Shown here one piece after another: positions 13,135 to 24,635 of a stretch of DNA of 64,000 nt. The notes beneath the pieces were generated by a model, which saw nothing but the letters and a program-made list of their open reading frames with translations, did no database searches and had not been told where the DNA came from. Each line of letters starts with the position of its first letter. The stretch's first letter is position 1. Position numbers and translations under genes: made by a program. The stretch comes from Pholis gunnellus (lineage: Eukaryota > Chordata > Actinopteri > Perciformes > Pholidae): NCBI GenBank assembly GCA_910591455.2, contig OU342818.1, positions 19,245,321 through 19,309,320 of the forward strand, written 5' to 3'.

Positions 13135-13182
13135 AGCACAAAACCCCACCTTAACACCGGTGTTAAGGTGGGGTTTTGTGCT
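13135..13182. repeat. 48-bp perfect palindrome without spacer
   Basis: Two 24-base arms are exact reverse complements meeting at ACACC/GGTGT: left arm AGCACAAAACCCCACCTT plus AACACC, centre between 13158 and 13159. Pairing stops immediately outside (13134 and 13183 are both G). The flanks show no further inverted similarity. Confidence 0.95.
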
Positions 13183-14410
13183 GCTTTGATTATTTAGAGG
13201 GAGAACAGAGGTTTCAAATGTAAAAATCCACATGACAGATTTCATTATGAAGCCTAAATTAGTTTCAGGAGACCTCACGCTACAAACAGCTCTGCAGGAG
13301 ACGAGGCACACCATTTGAAAGCCAAAAGGGAAAGAATGGGTTGATAGGTTTTCTGAGGTAAAAAAAGAAATTCTCAAGAATGGCAAGAGATGCATGAATT
13401 CATTATAATTCATGTTCTTTTACCATACAGTGTTATTTCCCCTTTCCCCCATGCTTCTTCTTGTCCTAGACTACTGTACCAAACCTACTATATGCTGAGA
13501 CAATGCTGTTGTACCTTTAGTTCAGACTGAATTGGTTTGCATGTATACTCTATGCCATCAGAAAGGACTCAAGGACTCATTAACGATTACCCTCACACAG
13601 TCATAGGAAAGTACAACTTTGATGTATGGTGTGTTTATTTGATGATGTAAAAACATGAGTGGCCTTGAGCATTTTGAGCTCTAATAATGATTTAGGTTCA
13701 CTGGTGACACTTTTAGGAGTCTCTAAATGTAGCGCACTTCCCTGTCTGCATGAGAGATGTGTTTTGTCTTGACAATACACTGCATGGAAATGATTTGAAA
13801 GAGCTTAACCAAATGCATTAGTTCCACTATGCGTGTCGCATACTGACGCTCCTAACTCACATGTGCATAAGAGCTCAACATGTCAACAGATTCTTCTCGG
13901 TGAAAGGGGAGAGAAATAATTTTTTCCAGTCGATATAGATTCCACGTCTATCCAAACACTAAACAGCGAAACTAATTCATCATTTTCAGGATGTGCATTC
14001 ACTTCGCCCTCCATAAATACACATTCTGGATTCTGTTGAGGCGTTAAGCAGCAGTCAGATCAAAACCTCCCAACATGTTAATGATAATCAATACTTTCAC
14101 TAATGAACCAACATGTGCTTCTGCCTGTGATTCCTCACGTTTGGTTGTCGGCAGTCATCACCTTTTCTTTCTAACCCTGAACTGATCCATTTCACTGCCG
14201 GCTTGACCTTCTCTCCAAAACCATCCATCTCCACGCATTCTCCAAGCATTCCCAAAAGTGCACAGCAAATTCAATTGGACTTGCAAATGGAATGTGGAAA
14301 TGTAGCATGCTAGCTAAGCAAAGCAAAAAAATATATATAACCAATTTGACTCATTTAAAAAAAATAAATAAAAGGATGTTTGTAAGTTCCATGAAATGAT
14401 TCCACAGGCA
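13183..14410. other. No recognised feature
   Basis: Mixed sequence with no splice-supported open frame, RNA gene or familiar repeat that I can identify. Confidence 0.5.
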
Positions 14411-14413
14411 GTG

Positions 14414-14419
14414 TTTATT
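14414..14419 (-). terminator. Polyadenylation signal AATAAA
   Basis: Reverse complement of TTTATT, about 110 bases downstream of the orphan terminal exon's stop codon. Confidence 0.5.
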
Positions 14420-14529
14420 AGATGTTATTTCTTACACTATTTAGCCACCTGTCATTCTGAAGTTAAAGGGTTTGGCCTGCACTAGGAGCACAGCGACTAT
14501 TGCTGGTGAAATGCACACTGTGTGATGAA

Positions 14530-14674
14530 CTACTTCCCTTTCCTGCCGTTCTGCAGCTGCAGCCGGGCCCGCAGCTCCTCAGGCTGTAAATCAGAGCCTT
14601 TGTACTCCAGAAGGATCCTATCAGCCACAGGTGCGGGCTCTGCATGGGGATTAGACAGGCCAGTGTTGGAAACA
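14530..14674 (-). CDS. Orphan 3'-terminal coding exon, product unrecognised
   Basis: Minus-strand frame ending in TAG (14532-14530) encodes a 48-residue tail containing VADRILLEYKGSDLQPEEL and RARLQLQNGRKGK, a compositionally convincing protein end. A polypyrimidine tract and CAG acceptor (CTCTCCACTTTTCAG) lie at 14675-14689. An earlier acceptor would extend the exon by about 30 bases in the same frame. An AATAAA signal follows at 14419-14414, about 110 bases after the stop, as expected for a last exon. I do not recognise the family and could not confirm partner exons upstream (higher coordinates); 16261-16055 is a weak candidate. Confidence 0.5.
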
Positions 14675-15788
14675 CTGAAAAGTGGAGAGCTCAGGTTATC
14701 CTCAGCCAAACACAGGAGGAGAAGAGGGGAGGATGGTGAAACAACTGAGGCAGGAGTGCAAAACCCAAGATGGGGAGAAAGTGCCAAAAGGTGTCAGGCA
14801 GAGTGATGTTTTAGTTACACAAACAGTTCTCAAAGGCCGTAAAAAATAAAACTGTTCATGGAGGCAAACCTTAGCGTGGAACCAAAAACCCCCCACTGAT
14901 TATCTGTCTAAAGGGAGTGGTCAAACAAGTTCTTACGTAAACAATAAAGTAGTTGGTTGTCAGTACAAGACTGGTGCAGAAACCGATCTGCTATGGTTAA
15001 GGTTTCGTTAAGTTTAGCTCGACTACTAAAGTAAAGATGGTTAAGATTACGGTCATTGTCAGACAGTTTTTACAGAGAAGTTTCATGTTCGATTTGAATG
15101 AATGCAAGCATAGTTAATGAGCTTTGGTTTCAATATATACCCCAGTTGTCTTCTTGAACAGTGTTTTACCATTGTTCAAGTAACTTCTGTTGCACTTTAT
15201 TCCTGCCTGGTACCAATATTTAGTCATGGTTGTATTGTATATGTCTTTTTTATCTGAGTAAATAAAAGTCAGAATCTGAAGTCATTCACTCTCAGCTGTC
15301 GGGATATTTGTCCAATACTAGTCTTACTGTCTCAATACGCAAACACATTTTTTCCTTAATTTATATATAAAATGTACGAGGTGAGTACGTTTGTCACAGA
15401 AAGCAAGTGCATCACATCGTGACCATGTTATTTTGATGAATATTGTGCAAATTATGGTGAGAGCCATGGAGATCATCTTCACATCAACCAAGTATAGAAC
15501 TTCAGTCACCATCTTGGCTGATTAAGTTCCATACTTCGATCCGTTGATGACCAGTCCATCCCCGATGAAGACAGTAGGATGAAGGTGAAAAGGCTTGTGT
15601 ATGGACCTTGAGTGAAGATGGTTTTATTAAACTACTATTCTGAAGTTCAAGAATGAACTTTAAGGCTCATTTAAGACGTTTAGCAACAGCTATAAGAGTC
15701 ATGTTGGAAGGCAGAGGCCTATTTTGTTGTTGATCTATAAGACTTGTTGCTTTGTTGAGGGTATTTGACTTATGAAGACCTCGTAAAC

Positions 15789-15804
15789 CAACAACTCTCT
15801 CACT

Positions 15805-15835
<31 letters not shown>

Positions 15836-15842
15836 ACACACT
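15789..15842. repeat. CA microsatellite
   Basis: Imperfect (CA)n with CTCA interruptions. Confidence 0.85.
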
Positions 15843-16054
15843 CTGTGAAGGCTCCTCGCTTCCTTTCTAAAACAATCCTAATGTCAGTTTATCATTTTGG
15901 AAGGTTGTTGCATAACCTGATACCACAGAAGCAACACAAACTGTAGAACTTTATACCTTACCTTGGATGTGGTAATGAAATAGAACGCACTCATATTATT
16001 TTATTATATTTTTAGCTGATGTTGTAAACTAACCTGCTCTTCAGAAAACAGCCC

Positions 16055-16261
16055 TACCTACTGAGATTCTGCCTCCAACACATGTCTGTGGAGGTATGAC
16101 TCCAATGTGCACACCAAGTAGTGAGGGTTAGGTTGGGGGTCTGAGGGAGAGGGGTTACAGAGTCTTTGTGCAGCCAAACCCCCTTTTTGGACACCATGAG
16201 GGGAACATTCACTGATGAAATGTGGCACAGGCCCAGGGAATGCAATTTCAAGCTTCCACAT
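16055..16261 (-). CDS. Weak candidate exon
   Basis: Minus strand: a good acceptor (TTTCATCTTTCTTGCAG) precedes a 68-codon open stretch (MWKLEIAFPGPVPHF to YLHRHVLEAESQ) ending at TAG. The stop is followed directly by GTAGGG, so it could also be read as a donor in another frame. Composition is protein-like but no family is recognised. Confidence 0.25.
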
Positions 16262-16982
16262 CTGCAAGAAAGATGAAACCAGGTTCCTAATTTTACAATG
16301 ATGATGTCAGTGACAATACATGACAGCACTGGACCGGGGTGCCAAGTCCCCCTGCTCATGTTTCCTCCTCCTCTCTGCTTTTATTTCTTCAATTTATTTA
16401 TTTTTATAGAAAAAAAATGTCCACTAAGTCGGAATTGTTTGCAATATACAAATCTTGAAACTTGCTATGTTTAGATAAAACGGGATTTTTCTATTTAGGG
16501 AGCAACACAGCGTGGGAAGGAATATTTACTTTGACGGCCTTCTATTAAAGCCTAAAGATGTCATTACTGTAATGTTTTTTTTTTTTTTTTGTAGTTCCAG
16601 TGGCTACAGAGTTTAGCAGTTGTTAGGCTAATATCGTTAGCTGCTGTTTAATTCCTTCAATGTTTTCAGAACTCACAGGACTCCCCGCTGCTGTGAATTT
16701 GCTTTGCTCTGCTTTGTAAGCTTGCTAGACTTTTTTTTCCTTTTCTTTTTACCCTGCCTCTTTAAAATGTGGAATGAACACAGCTCTGAGTGTGCAGGAG
16801 CTGCCAATGACTGCAAACTAAACAACACAATGAGTATTACCAAATGTTAAATGATGTAAATGGCACACAGCTTCAATACTAATGGTTGTGTGGGGACCTG
16901 TTTAACGGGGAAAAGCATCTTGATTGTAGGCTACACACATCAGATTCTGCAATACCCAGGATTATTTAGTGAATGTTTTTAG

Positions 16983-17219
16983 TAAGTAAGTAAGTAAAGG
17001 CAGGGTCGATACCAGGGAATCAGTCCAAGAGTTTACGCTGGAAGTGCTTGCATGGAAGCGGAGAACGATCTGGCAGTGTGTGTGTGTGTGACTGGGGTTT
17101 AAATAGTGGCGGAAGCAGATGAGCAGGTGAGAGTAATGAGCTGACGAGGTGAGTGTGACTGGCAGGTGCATTGAATAAACTGATTAGGTGAACAGGATAA
17201 TAGTGGCAGAGCTGTGACA
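16983..17219 (-). mobile_element. Partial LTR-like sequence
   Basis: Read on the minus strand it begins TGTCACAGCTC and runs through CACCTG-rich sequence, a TATTTAAA box and then 'CTGCCAGATCGTTCTC'. The same order of words occurs in the LTR-like repeat at 54998-55396, so both look like members of one class of fish LTR retrotransposon. The downstream end is not defined. Confidence 0.45.
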
Positions 17220-17254
17220 TAAACTGATATATATTGAGATGGCTTTACTCCCAT

Positions 17255-17440
17255 CGACCGTCACCAATTGACTTCAACAATATCTACGTCTAAACCTTCT
17301 ACCCGTCTCTTAGACCTCATCCTGACTAAGCTGCTTAAATAAATATTACCTTTAGTTAGCACCTCTTTACTAGATATTACTAATCTGTCTTTATTAACAG
17401 GCCATGTACCACAGTCCTTCAAAGTAGCTGTAATTAAACC
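17255..17440 (+). mobile_element. L2/Rex1-like LINE reverse-transcriptase fragment
   Basis: Plus-strand frame gives STSKPSTRLLDLILTKLL, one stop, then ILPLVSTSLLDITNLSLL and TGHVPQSFKVAVIKP. This is the start of the reverse-transcriptase domain in this LINE class. It is cut off abruptly at 17440, where a different repeat (AGTGGCGGGCCGTG) begins. Confidence 0.75.
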
Positions 17441-18180
17441 AGTGGCGGGCCGTGTGTTTTATACCTGGGCCTTCAGTGCTGTCCTACTACAGTTGAGCCA
17501 CCTCCTAATAACCTCTTTGGGTCATTCCTATTATTCGTTGCCATTTCAGCCAGGTTTACTTCTATCAAAACTATTTTCATTTTCCATGATTTTTACATTT
17601 CATCTGAAAGAGGGCTTGTTAAACTATAAGAAAGATATATTGGTCAAGCTCGGGATATGATGGTCGAATCATTTTGACCAATTCTTTACATGTGAGCAAG
17701 ACCAAATGTCCACCCTGCTACAGAGCAGAGCATCTCTATTAATGTGTGTTTTGAATACACAGGTATTGTAATAATTACATTTTCTAAGAGTAAAAATGTC
17801 CCTTACTTTAGCCTTAAAATATATTTTGAACAGTTTTTACAAACAAGCATTAATTTGAAAAAAGTTGTTTATTTTAAGGCACAATGTAATTTACCCACAT
17901 TTCCTTTAGAATTAAAAGGGAATTTCAATGGAATTTTACCCAATTTTTAGGTTATTTAATTTAGCCAATTCATAACCTGCAAGTAGCCACAAAGATATGC
18001 TTAATATTTATTGATTTCATTTAATTATCATAAAAAAACACACAGGTAACAGGGTGGACAGAAGAGTAACAGGGTGGAAATCCTATCAGTGAACAATACA
18101 TTTCATTAATGAAGGCAATTCATTTACATTTCACATGAACCTAAAAATTGTAAATGTAACTTCCATTAACAACCATTAAA
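17441..18180. repeat. Repeat starting AGTGGCGGGCCGTG, class unknown
   Basis: The opening word recurs as CAGTGGTGGGCCGTCAGGGC at 22580 and looks like a transposon terminus. No opposite end was identified. The remainder is AT-rich. Confidence 0.35.
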
Positions 18181-18230
18181 TCATTAGCAGGGACAATCCA
18201 GTATACCTTTGTCTGCCTGGCATAGGCAGG

Positions 18231-18644
18231 TTATGTCACGGTATTTAATTGTCCCTGTGGAGAAGCTGATGACTTGGTGGATTTTCCACTGACAGGCACA
18301 CGCAAGGGTGCAGCCATCATTTCCTGCACTTTCCTCTCAACATCTTCCTCTCCCACAAGAAAAAGCTCCATCGAAGTGCCCAAGTCCCTCAACTGGTGGA
18401 ACATGGCTTCTGCGTCGCACAATTTTGTCAGCTGATCTTTTGAGGGTACACCCTATACCATCTGGAGCCCCCTTTCCGTGGCTGGCCTCAAAAGGTTCCA
18501 GCTGATGTCTTTGAAGCCTTTCTTGAAAGGCTCTTTTGACCGACGGTAAAGGTTGCCCTTCTGTTTGTACTGGGTAGCGGGGCTGTCGCTGAAGACATGG
18601 AGGCGATTTATCAGAGGGTTTCTCTCCCTCACCATGCCTAACAC
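18231..18644 (-). pseudogene. Decayed transposase-like gene fragment
   Basis: Minus strand reads LINRLHVFSDSPATQYKQKG, then in a second frame a EASHGKGAPDGIG motif, then in the first frame again CDAEAMFHQLRDLGTSMELF and a terminal stop. The FSD.P.TQYKQK and EASHGKGAPDGIG motifs belong to a protein found in many copies in fish and other animals and suspected to be transposon-encoded. At least two frame changes break the reading frame, so this copy is dead. I cannot name the superfamily. Confidence 0.6.
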
Positions 18645-19317
18645 AGGTTTGTTTAATTTAAGCCCATTTTATTGCAGTGTCACCTAATTTAAATTGCTTG
18701 CGGGTTCATTAGTTGCAATTTGATGAACAGACGATGGTGTTAACCGTCTTTTTGTAGCAAGTACACGCGCACACACACAGTAGAGCAGAGCTGCTTTTGA
18801 GCAGAGGAGAGGAGGCAGAGCCCGGAGGACAGATTGCAAACTGTTAATAGAGTTGTGAAGGAGGTAAAATGCTGCATCCTGTACTTTACCCAGATTAAAG
18901 GAACTGGTTATAGTGAGACATTGTGGTTTATCTTGAAATTCATATTTCTTAGTATATCAGTGATTTCAAAACTATGAGTGCATTTGGTATTTGTTTCAGT
19001 GCAGAAAAGTATCTCATTGATTGTAAAATATATTGTATGGAGATCACTGGCTTACAATTTAGAGCAGGCGTACTGTGTAATTAGGCCCAATATTTTTTGA
19101 ATTATGAAATAACACAATGGGCAACTGTAGTTGAAAAACAAAATGCCAACAGTTTGCAAATGTAAACTACATTAAAGCGTGTCGCAGACTTTATTTTCCA
19201 AGGTTAATTGGAACATCAACTATAAATATTTTGCTTGATCTTAAGCATAGTCAGTGTATATACTGGACATAATCTTGGTCTAAAGGTTGAGTACTGTTAA
19301 AAAAAAATCTGTAGAAA

Positions 19318-19467
19318 TTGATTCTCCCCGTTAAAGGTTTTTTGGGGGAGTTTGTCCTGTTACGAGGGTTCCGGGACAGAGGATGTCACGTGTGTACAGA
19401 TTGTAAATTCCTCTGAGGCAAATTTGTGATTTTGGGCTATACAAAAATAAATTGAATTGAATTGAAT
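19318..19467 (+). mobile_element. LINE 3' tail with ATTGA repeats
   Basis: 'TCTCCCCGTTAAAGG...GGGGGAGTTTGTCCTG...GATTGTAAATTCCTCTGAGGC...GGGCTATACAAAAATAAATTG' followed by ATTGA repeats is the characteristic 3' end of a common fish L2/Rex1-type LINE. Same strand as the RT fragment at 17255-17440, so both may be remains of one insertion. Confidence 0.75.
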
Positions 19468-19940
19468 ACTGTCTTGATGATTTCATAAGCAAAAGAATGT
19501 CACACAATGATACAATTTAGATCTGAAATGCATTTAGTTTCTAACTAGAACCATTTGTCTTTTACAGATTCCTAATTCTTTGAAAAATCCTTCTATCACG
19601 CTGTATGTCGGGGCAACCTTTTAGATTTTGTAAGTATCTAGACTACAAAGACATTGATTCATAATATACTGGGAATTCAATACATCAGATGACGAACAAT
19701 GAAACTCATTTTGAAGTTCAGAAAAATCAACATAAAAATCTGTAACTAAGTTACATGACTCTTTGTCTGAGGTATTCATCTATAATATGATTTTGTAGGT
19801 TATGTGCTGTAAATCATATTTGCATTTTTTAAAAAGTAGCTGACTGTAGTTTTAATGTTTAACAATCCAGCTGAAAGACAGCACTTGTTAATACCCCACA
19901 ACTAATAATCTGTTCTTTGTCTCTTTTTACAGATATGTGA

Positions 19941-20440
19941 ATGTGGCCATGTAAAGTGTGTAACATCTCATTATCTACCAGGTATGAGTTACTAAAACAT
20001 TTTAGGCCGAAACATATTCACTGTGGCCGCAAATGCCGGTAACCATGTATATATGCAGATTGTCCATGTACATTCACAAGTTGGAAGAACCTTTTGAGTC
20101 GCACATATCAAGTGCACAGGAAGCTAGAAACAGCACATGTTCAGTAGGAACTTTTAACTGAAAAGGAGTACTTTAGTCATGTAAATCAACATCTTCAGCA
20201 GTATGAAACCATAACTTGTATGTTTGAAGGATGTACGTTTGAAACAAACATATGATACATTTAACTCTCATAAAAGTCGGAAACATAATCCCCACACTCC
20301 AAAGGTTTTTAAGGCAGGTGTTGTTAAAGTCACTGCTCAGTCTAATGAATCTGTTAGTCCTGTAGATGATGGGCCCTCAGCTTCTGAAGACATAGAGATG
20401 ACACTGCGATTGTGGTGGCTTTTTTACCTTTGCCCATAAA
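19941..20440 (+). pseudogene. Degraded copy of a fish zinc-finger/transposase-like gene, N-terminal part
   Basis: A splice acceptor (TCTTTTTACAG, 19922-19932) precedes ATGTGGCCATGTAAAG. The frame reads MWPCKVCNISLSTRYELLKH, DCPCTFTSWKNLLS, TCMFEGCTFETNI and SHKSRKHNPHTPKVFKAG, the three N-terminal C2H2-type fingers of a family represented again at 55533-58245. In-frame stops interrupt it, for example after the first finger and after TFETNI. Only the N-terminal third is present. Confidence 0.7.
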
Positions 20441-21459
20441 TTGTATTAGTCTATGTCATATATAAGGTAAAGCTAAGATTAAACACATGCAGTATCTCTG
20501 GCTGACACATTCCGTAAGTAGCCCCTGTTCAAAGTTCTTAACCATTCATTGAAGCAACAGTTTCCCCTTTAAATTTGTAATAGAACAGAGCAATAAAACC
20601 ACCAAGCTCATTTGCTGAGAAGCTCCAAGATGACTGCATTGTTATTCCATGGTGTATCATTACAACGACAACAAATTAGAACAAGATGGCCAACAGTTAT
20701 CGAAAACAATACAACACGGATGTAAATGAGTCATGGCTGAAGCGAACAAACAGATGCGATACCATAAAACCCCTCCATTGAATACAAACAGCAGCAGGAC
20801 CACAAGCCGAGATGTTCGGTCAAGGTAAACCATGACCTCAGAGAGAGAAAAAAGTTTCACACACTGAGTCACTTAATGGAAATGTTGTTGCTATAAAAGT
20901 GTCCATGATGTCAATGAAATGTTTTTACAACAGGAATAAACGCTTGATCTTTGTCATTACCTATGAAACAGCTTTAGCTCTGGTAAGTTAATTATGGCTC
21001 CAACAAGGCTAATACATCAAATGTAACAATCATTCATGAAAACTGTGCAGCTGGAAAACTTCAAGGCCAGAAACATACCCTATACAGGAATTTAAATTCA
21101 TGCATTGGTGCATTTAAAAATGTGCACTAGAACTTCTTAACATGTCGCAATGGGTGCGACATCGGCAAGGAACAACTCGCCTGTAAAAGGAAGAAACATC
21201 GAGCAGAACCAGGCTTTGGTTTGGGGGGCATCCGCCTCAATCCGTTGAGTTCACAATAATTGCCAACTAAAGGATTAAGCTTTTCTCTGCAACAATATCC
21301 ATATCATATCTAACCTATTAGCACCCACTAGTGTTGTCTAGAAAATTGAAAAAGAAGCTAAGACAGGTGGAAATGGCTATGGTCTTGAGGAATGGAAGCT
21401 TGTTGAAAGGTTTTAAAAAGGAAGAACAGGGACTTCCGGTTTCCACTCGATGGAGTAGG
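20441..21459. other. No recognised feature
   Basis: Unique-looking sequence; no exon, RNA gene or familiar repeat identified. Confidence 0.5.
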
Positions 21460-21467
21460 TACTAGAG

Positions 21468-22468
21468 CAGACCTGGGCATCTTACGGCCCGCGGGCCACA
21501 TCCGGCCCTTTGTGCGTCCCTGTCCGGCCCGCGTGAGGCCAATCATAAATTACAAAATAAATTTAAAAAATATCTATGTCGAGTGTGCAATACAACGGTG
21601 CTGCTTTTGTTTTGAAAAGCGTTATTTGTATTACTTCCGTGTGGACGTATGCGCGTGCGTGATTGTGAGTGAAGGTGAACAGCGGCAATCACAAATTACA
21701 AAATAAATTTTAAAAAACATCTATGTCGTGCGTGCAATACAACTGTGCTGCTTTTATTTTGAAAAGTGTTATTTATGGACGTATGTCCGTGCGTAACCTG
21801 TGAGTGAAGGTGCAGCGACAAGTGATGCCCGGTTACCCCCGAGATGTCCGCTCACGCTAAAAAAAGAAAAGTTGATGACGAATGCCGTGTTTTCAACAAG
21901 ACATGGACTGCCAAGTATTTCTTTACAGAAATTAAAGGTAAAGCCGTGTGCTTAGTTTGTGGTACACAGGTTGCTGTGTTGAAAGATTATAATTTGAATC
22001 GCCACTACACGACGAAGCACGAGGATAAATACCGGAATCTGTCTGATGAAGAGCACGCAAGGGAGGCTGATGCGTTGATGGTAAAACTGCAAACCCAACA
22101 AGGACTTTTTACCAAACTTCACACCCCCAGAGATAAAATAATATTAAAAATAAATTAATATTAATATTAATAAATTAATAAAAAAATAAAAATAAATTGC
22201 AGTGATTCAATGATTGTTTTTGTTTTCTTATTTCAATTTCACATAGCCTAATATACATATTTAAGGATTAAGAGTTTAAATAAAACCATCAAAAGCAATC
22301 TGCTTTTGTATAAAGTCAAGTTAGGTTAAATGAAATTATTATTATTTATCTTACGGTATATCAAAAATAATATTGAGCAAAATGTAATTGAAATATTGTC
22401 GATGTGGCCCTCCAGCAGTGCTCGGGTTGCTCATGCGGCCCCCGGTAAAAATTAATTGCCCACCCCTG
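21468..22468 (+). mobile_element. Internally deleted hAT transposon (Charlie-like, BED finger)
   Basis: Ends are CAGACCTGGGCATCTTACGG and, at right, ATTGCCCACCCCTG. The flanking 8-bp duplication is TACTAGAG (21460-21467) against TACTAAAG (22469-22476), one mismatch. About 1 kb, it retains the 5' region and the first transposase exon but none of the catalytic or dimerisation parts. In the 5' region a segment of about 145 bp ('ACAAATTACAAAATAAATTT') occurs twice in tandem (from 21548 and from 21692). Confidence 0.88.
21844..22158 (+). CDS. N-terminal remnant of hAT transposase with BED zinc finger
   Basis: 104 residues, MSAHAKKRKVDDECRVFNK to KLHTPRDKIILKIN. It closely resembles the N-terminus of hAT transposases related to GTF2IRD2/ZBED-type proteins. 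BED finger ligands: C-V-C in KAVCLVCG (residues about 39-42) and H-x5-H in LNRHYTTKH (about 58-64). A basic KKRK near the N-terminus could act as a nuclear signal. The frame stops shortly after LHTPRD, where intact relatives continue, so only the DNA-binding part remains. Such a product could bind element ends without catalysing transposition; expression is unknown. Confidence 0.75.
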   Translation: MSAHAKKRKVDDECRVFNKTWTAKYFFTEIKGKAVCLVCGTQVAVLKDYNLNRHYTTKHEDKYRNLSDEEHAREADALMVKLQTQQGLFTKLHTPRDKIILKIN

Positions 22469-22689
22469 TACTAAAGGAAAGAAGCTCCGACAAAATAAAC
22501 TTCTAACACAGACATTTGAACCTTCAGTAACCGATATAAAAGGGAGACAGACGGAAGGTAAGTCACATAATAGTAGAACGCAGTGGTGGGCCGTCAGGGC
22601 CTGCAAAGCCTTCTCTGCTGGGCTAAACAGAATCACAAAGTTAGAGCTATTTTATAATTTAAATAATCCAGAGAAACGATGCTGGGGCA

Positions 22690-24350
22690 GTTAAAAGCTG
22701 AGATTGCAACATCGTTCAAAGAAATCAAAACACACGTCTTCTTTACGTGAAGAAACAAAAGCCTATATACGTGCTATACTCAAAGAGCTAGCTGGAATTT
22801 AGAAGCAGCTGTAGCCAGCAGCTATGAAGAGATGGGAAACACACTCAGCGAAACGATGGACAGAGTAACGGTGATCGAGCAGGAACAACAGGCAATCGCC
22901 AAGGAATGTAAGAAACTTCAGGACAAATGCATGGATCTAGAAAACAGAAGCAGGAGACTAAACCTTCAGCTGGTGGGCATTAAAGAAGGAGCCGAAGAAG
23001 GCAACATGATCAAATTTCTAACAGATTTTTCCCCCGCTGTGCTGGGAGCCGCCAGCTTTGATTCCCCAGTAATGATAGACGGAGCGCATCGCACACTAGC
23101 CCCGATGCCGGCCAGAGAGGAGAGGCCCTGTGCCATACTCGTTCGCCTGCACTACTTAGCAGACAAACAGAAGATACTTGACCCAGGCAAAACGATCATT
23201 TAGAACTGGTGATGAAAGTTAGTTGCATTTTGTCACCTGGCGGTGAAAAGAGGAAATATACTCGCTCATCTAAAGGGGGCAGATGTCACTTTCTTGCAGG
23301 AAACACGTCTTAAAAACCAAGCTCACAAACCAACTACATACAAAAGTGGATTAGACACAAGTTTCATTCAAATTTAATTCCAACGGCTATTATAATTATT
23401 AAATATAAAAACATTCCTTTTACTCCATCTGACATAATTTCAGACTCAAATGGTAGATATATTATAGTAACCGGAAAGATATATAATACCCTAGTAACCT
23501 TGGCTAACATCTAGTCACCCAACCATGATGATGAGACATTTAAAAAAAGTACAGTGCTAGCTTCCTTGCCCAACCTTCACACCCACAATTTAATTATAGC
23601 TGGGGACTTTAACTTTGAGATGGATCCAGTACTGGACAGATCATCAAATAAACACCAATCTCTATCTAAATCAGCCAGTCTGATTCAGAACTTTTAAAAT
23701 ACAGCGAATATAAAAGACCTTTGGAGATACATACACCCAACTCAACAAAAAATATACACAACTCCTTCTTCAGGATTGATTACTTCTTTATAGACTCTAA
23801 ATTACTGTCCGCAGTAAAATATATTGATTACAAGGCCATTGTTTTGTCCGACTTAAAATACTCCACTTAAAATACAACTAACTTTCCCCAACAGACACAC
23901 ATCCAGAACCTGGCGAATGGACAATAGTTTACTATCCGATAAAACACATATCAACTTTTTAAGATCCCAGATGGCTTTCTATATGCAAACCAACAATACC
24001 CCAGATGTTTCTAAGAGTACATTATGGGAAGCACTGAAGGCCTATATTCGTGGCCAAATCATCTCCCACTGTGCACAAACGACCAGAACACAAAAAGAAA
24101 ACTTAACAAATGTCAGAGCTTAATCACCAATATGCAGAATCTCCTTCTCCTGAACTGCGTGCAAAGAGGAACATCTCTGCAAACTGAGTTAAATCTTCTC
24201 TCCACATCAGAGACCACTATTTAATACGTTGTTCCAAACATACATATTATGAATATGCAGAAAAAAATAGGAAAATATTTGGCCCATCAGATAAGAGTAT
24301 CTGAAGCAACAAGACTAATAACTGAAATTTGCATGGGCTCTGGCGATATA
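22690..24350 (+). mobile_element. L1-type LINE, truncated: ORF1 and endonuclease part of ORF2
   Basis: After an ORF1-like frame (22832-23203) the plus strand continues into ORF2 endonuclease sequence spread over frames: HLKGADVTFLQETRLKN, TVIAGDFN-like LIIAGDFNFEMDPVLDRSS, then NSLLSDKTHINFLRSQMAFY and WEALKAYIRGQIISH, ending near EATRLITEICMGSGDI (about 24345). Numerous stops and frame changes are present and the reverse transcriptase is missing. Order and content match vertebrate L1/Tx1-type LINEs of fish. Confidence 0.75.
22832..23203 (+). CDS. L1 ORF1p-like fragment
   Basis: 123 residues: a coiled-coil stretch (TMDRVTVIEQEQQAIAKECK) followed by LENRSRRLNLQLVGIKEGAE and DGAHRTLAPMPAREERPCAI, the RRM-like region of L1 ORF1 proteins. 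Ends at a premature stop (DPGKTII). ORF1p is the RNA-binding chaperone of the retrotransposition particle; this copy is truncated at its C-terminus. Confidence 0.75.
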   Translation: MGNTLSETMDRVTVIEQEQQAIAKECKKLQDKCMDLENRSRRLNLQLVGIKEGAEEGNMIKFLTDFSPAVLGAASFDSPVMIDGAHRTLAPMPAREERPCAILVRLHYLADKQKILDPGKTII

Positions 24351-24445
24351 ACGAGATCAATATGAAATCAATCAATAAATCAGTGAGAAGTATTGTAATT
24401 TTCTCATAGACTTCTATACAATCTGAATTATTTTGCAACCGGAGT

Positions 24446-24461
24446 CGCCGCCCCCTGCTGG
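24446..24461 (-). promoter_or_regulatory. CTCF-like motif
   Basis: Minus strand reads CCAGCAGGGGGCGGCG, a full match to the core vertebrate CTCF consensus. Binding is inferred only. Confidence 0.4.
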
Positions 24462-24635
24462 TCAGTAATGCACGTTTTAAGAAACTTCTGCTTTGGCTTC
24501 ATTTGGCAGAACTGGAGGTTGCCGCCTGATTACAGCATGGAGTTTTGTGGAAAAGATCAGAGTTGGAATATAAAAATATTTGGAGTTTGGGGAAGAGAAG
24601 GAACTATCTTTACCCATGAAAGAGACTTCCAATAG

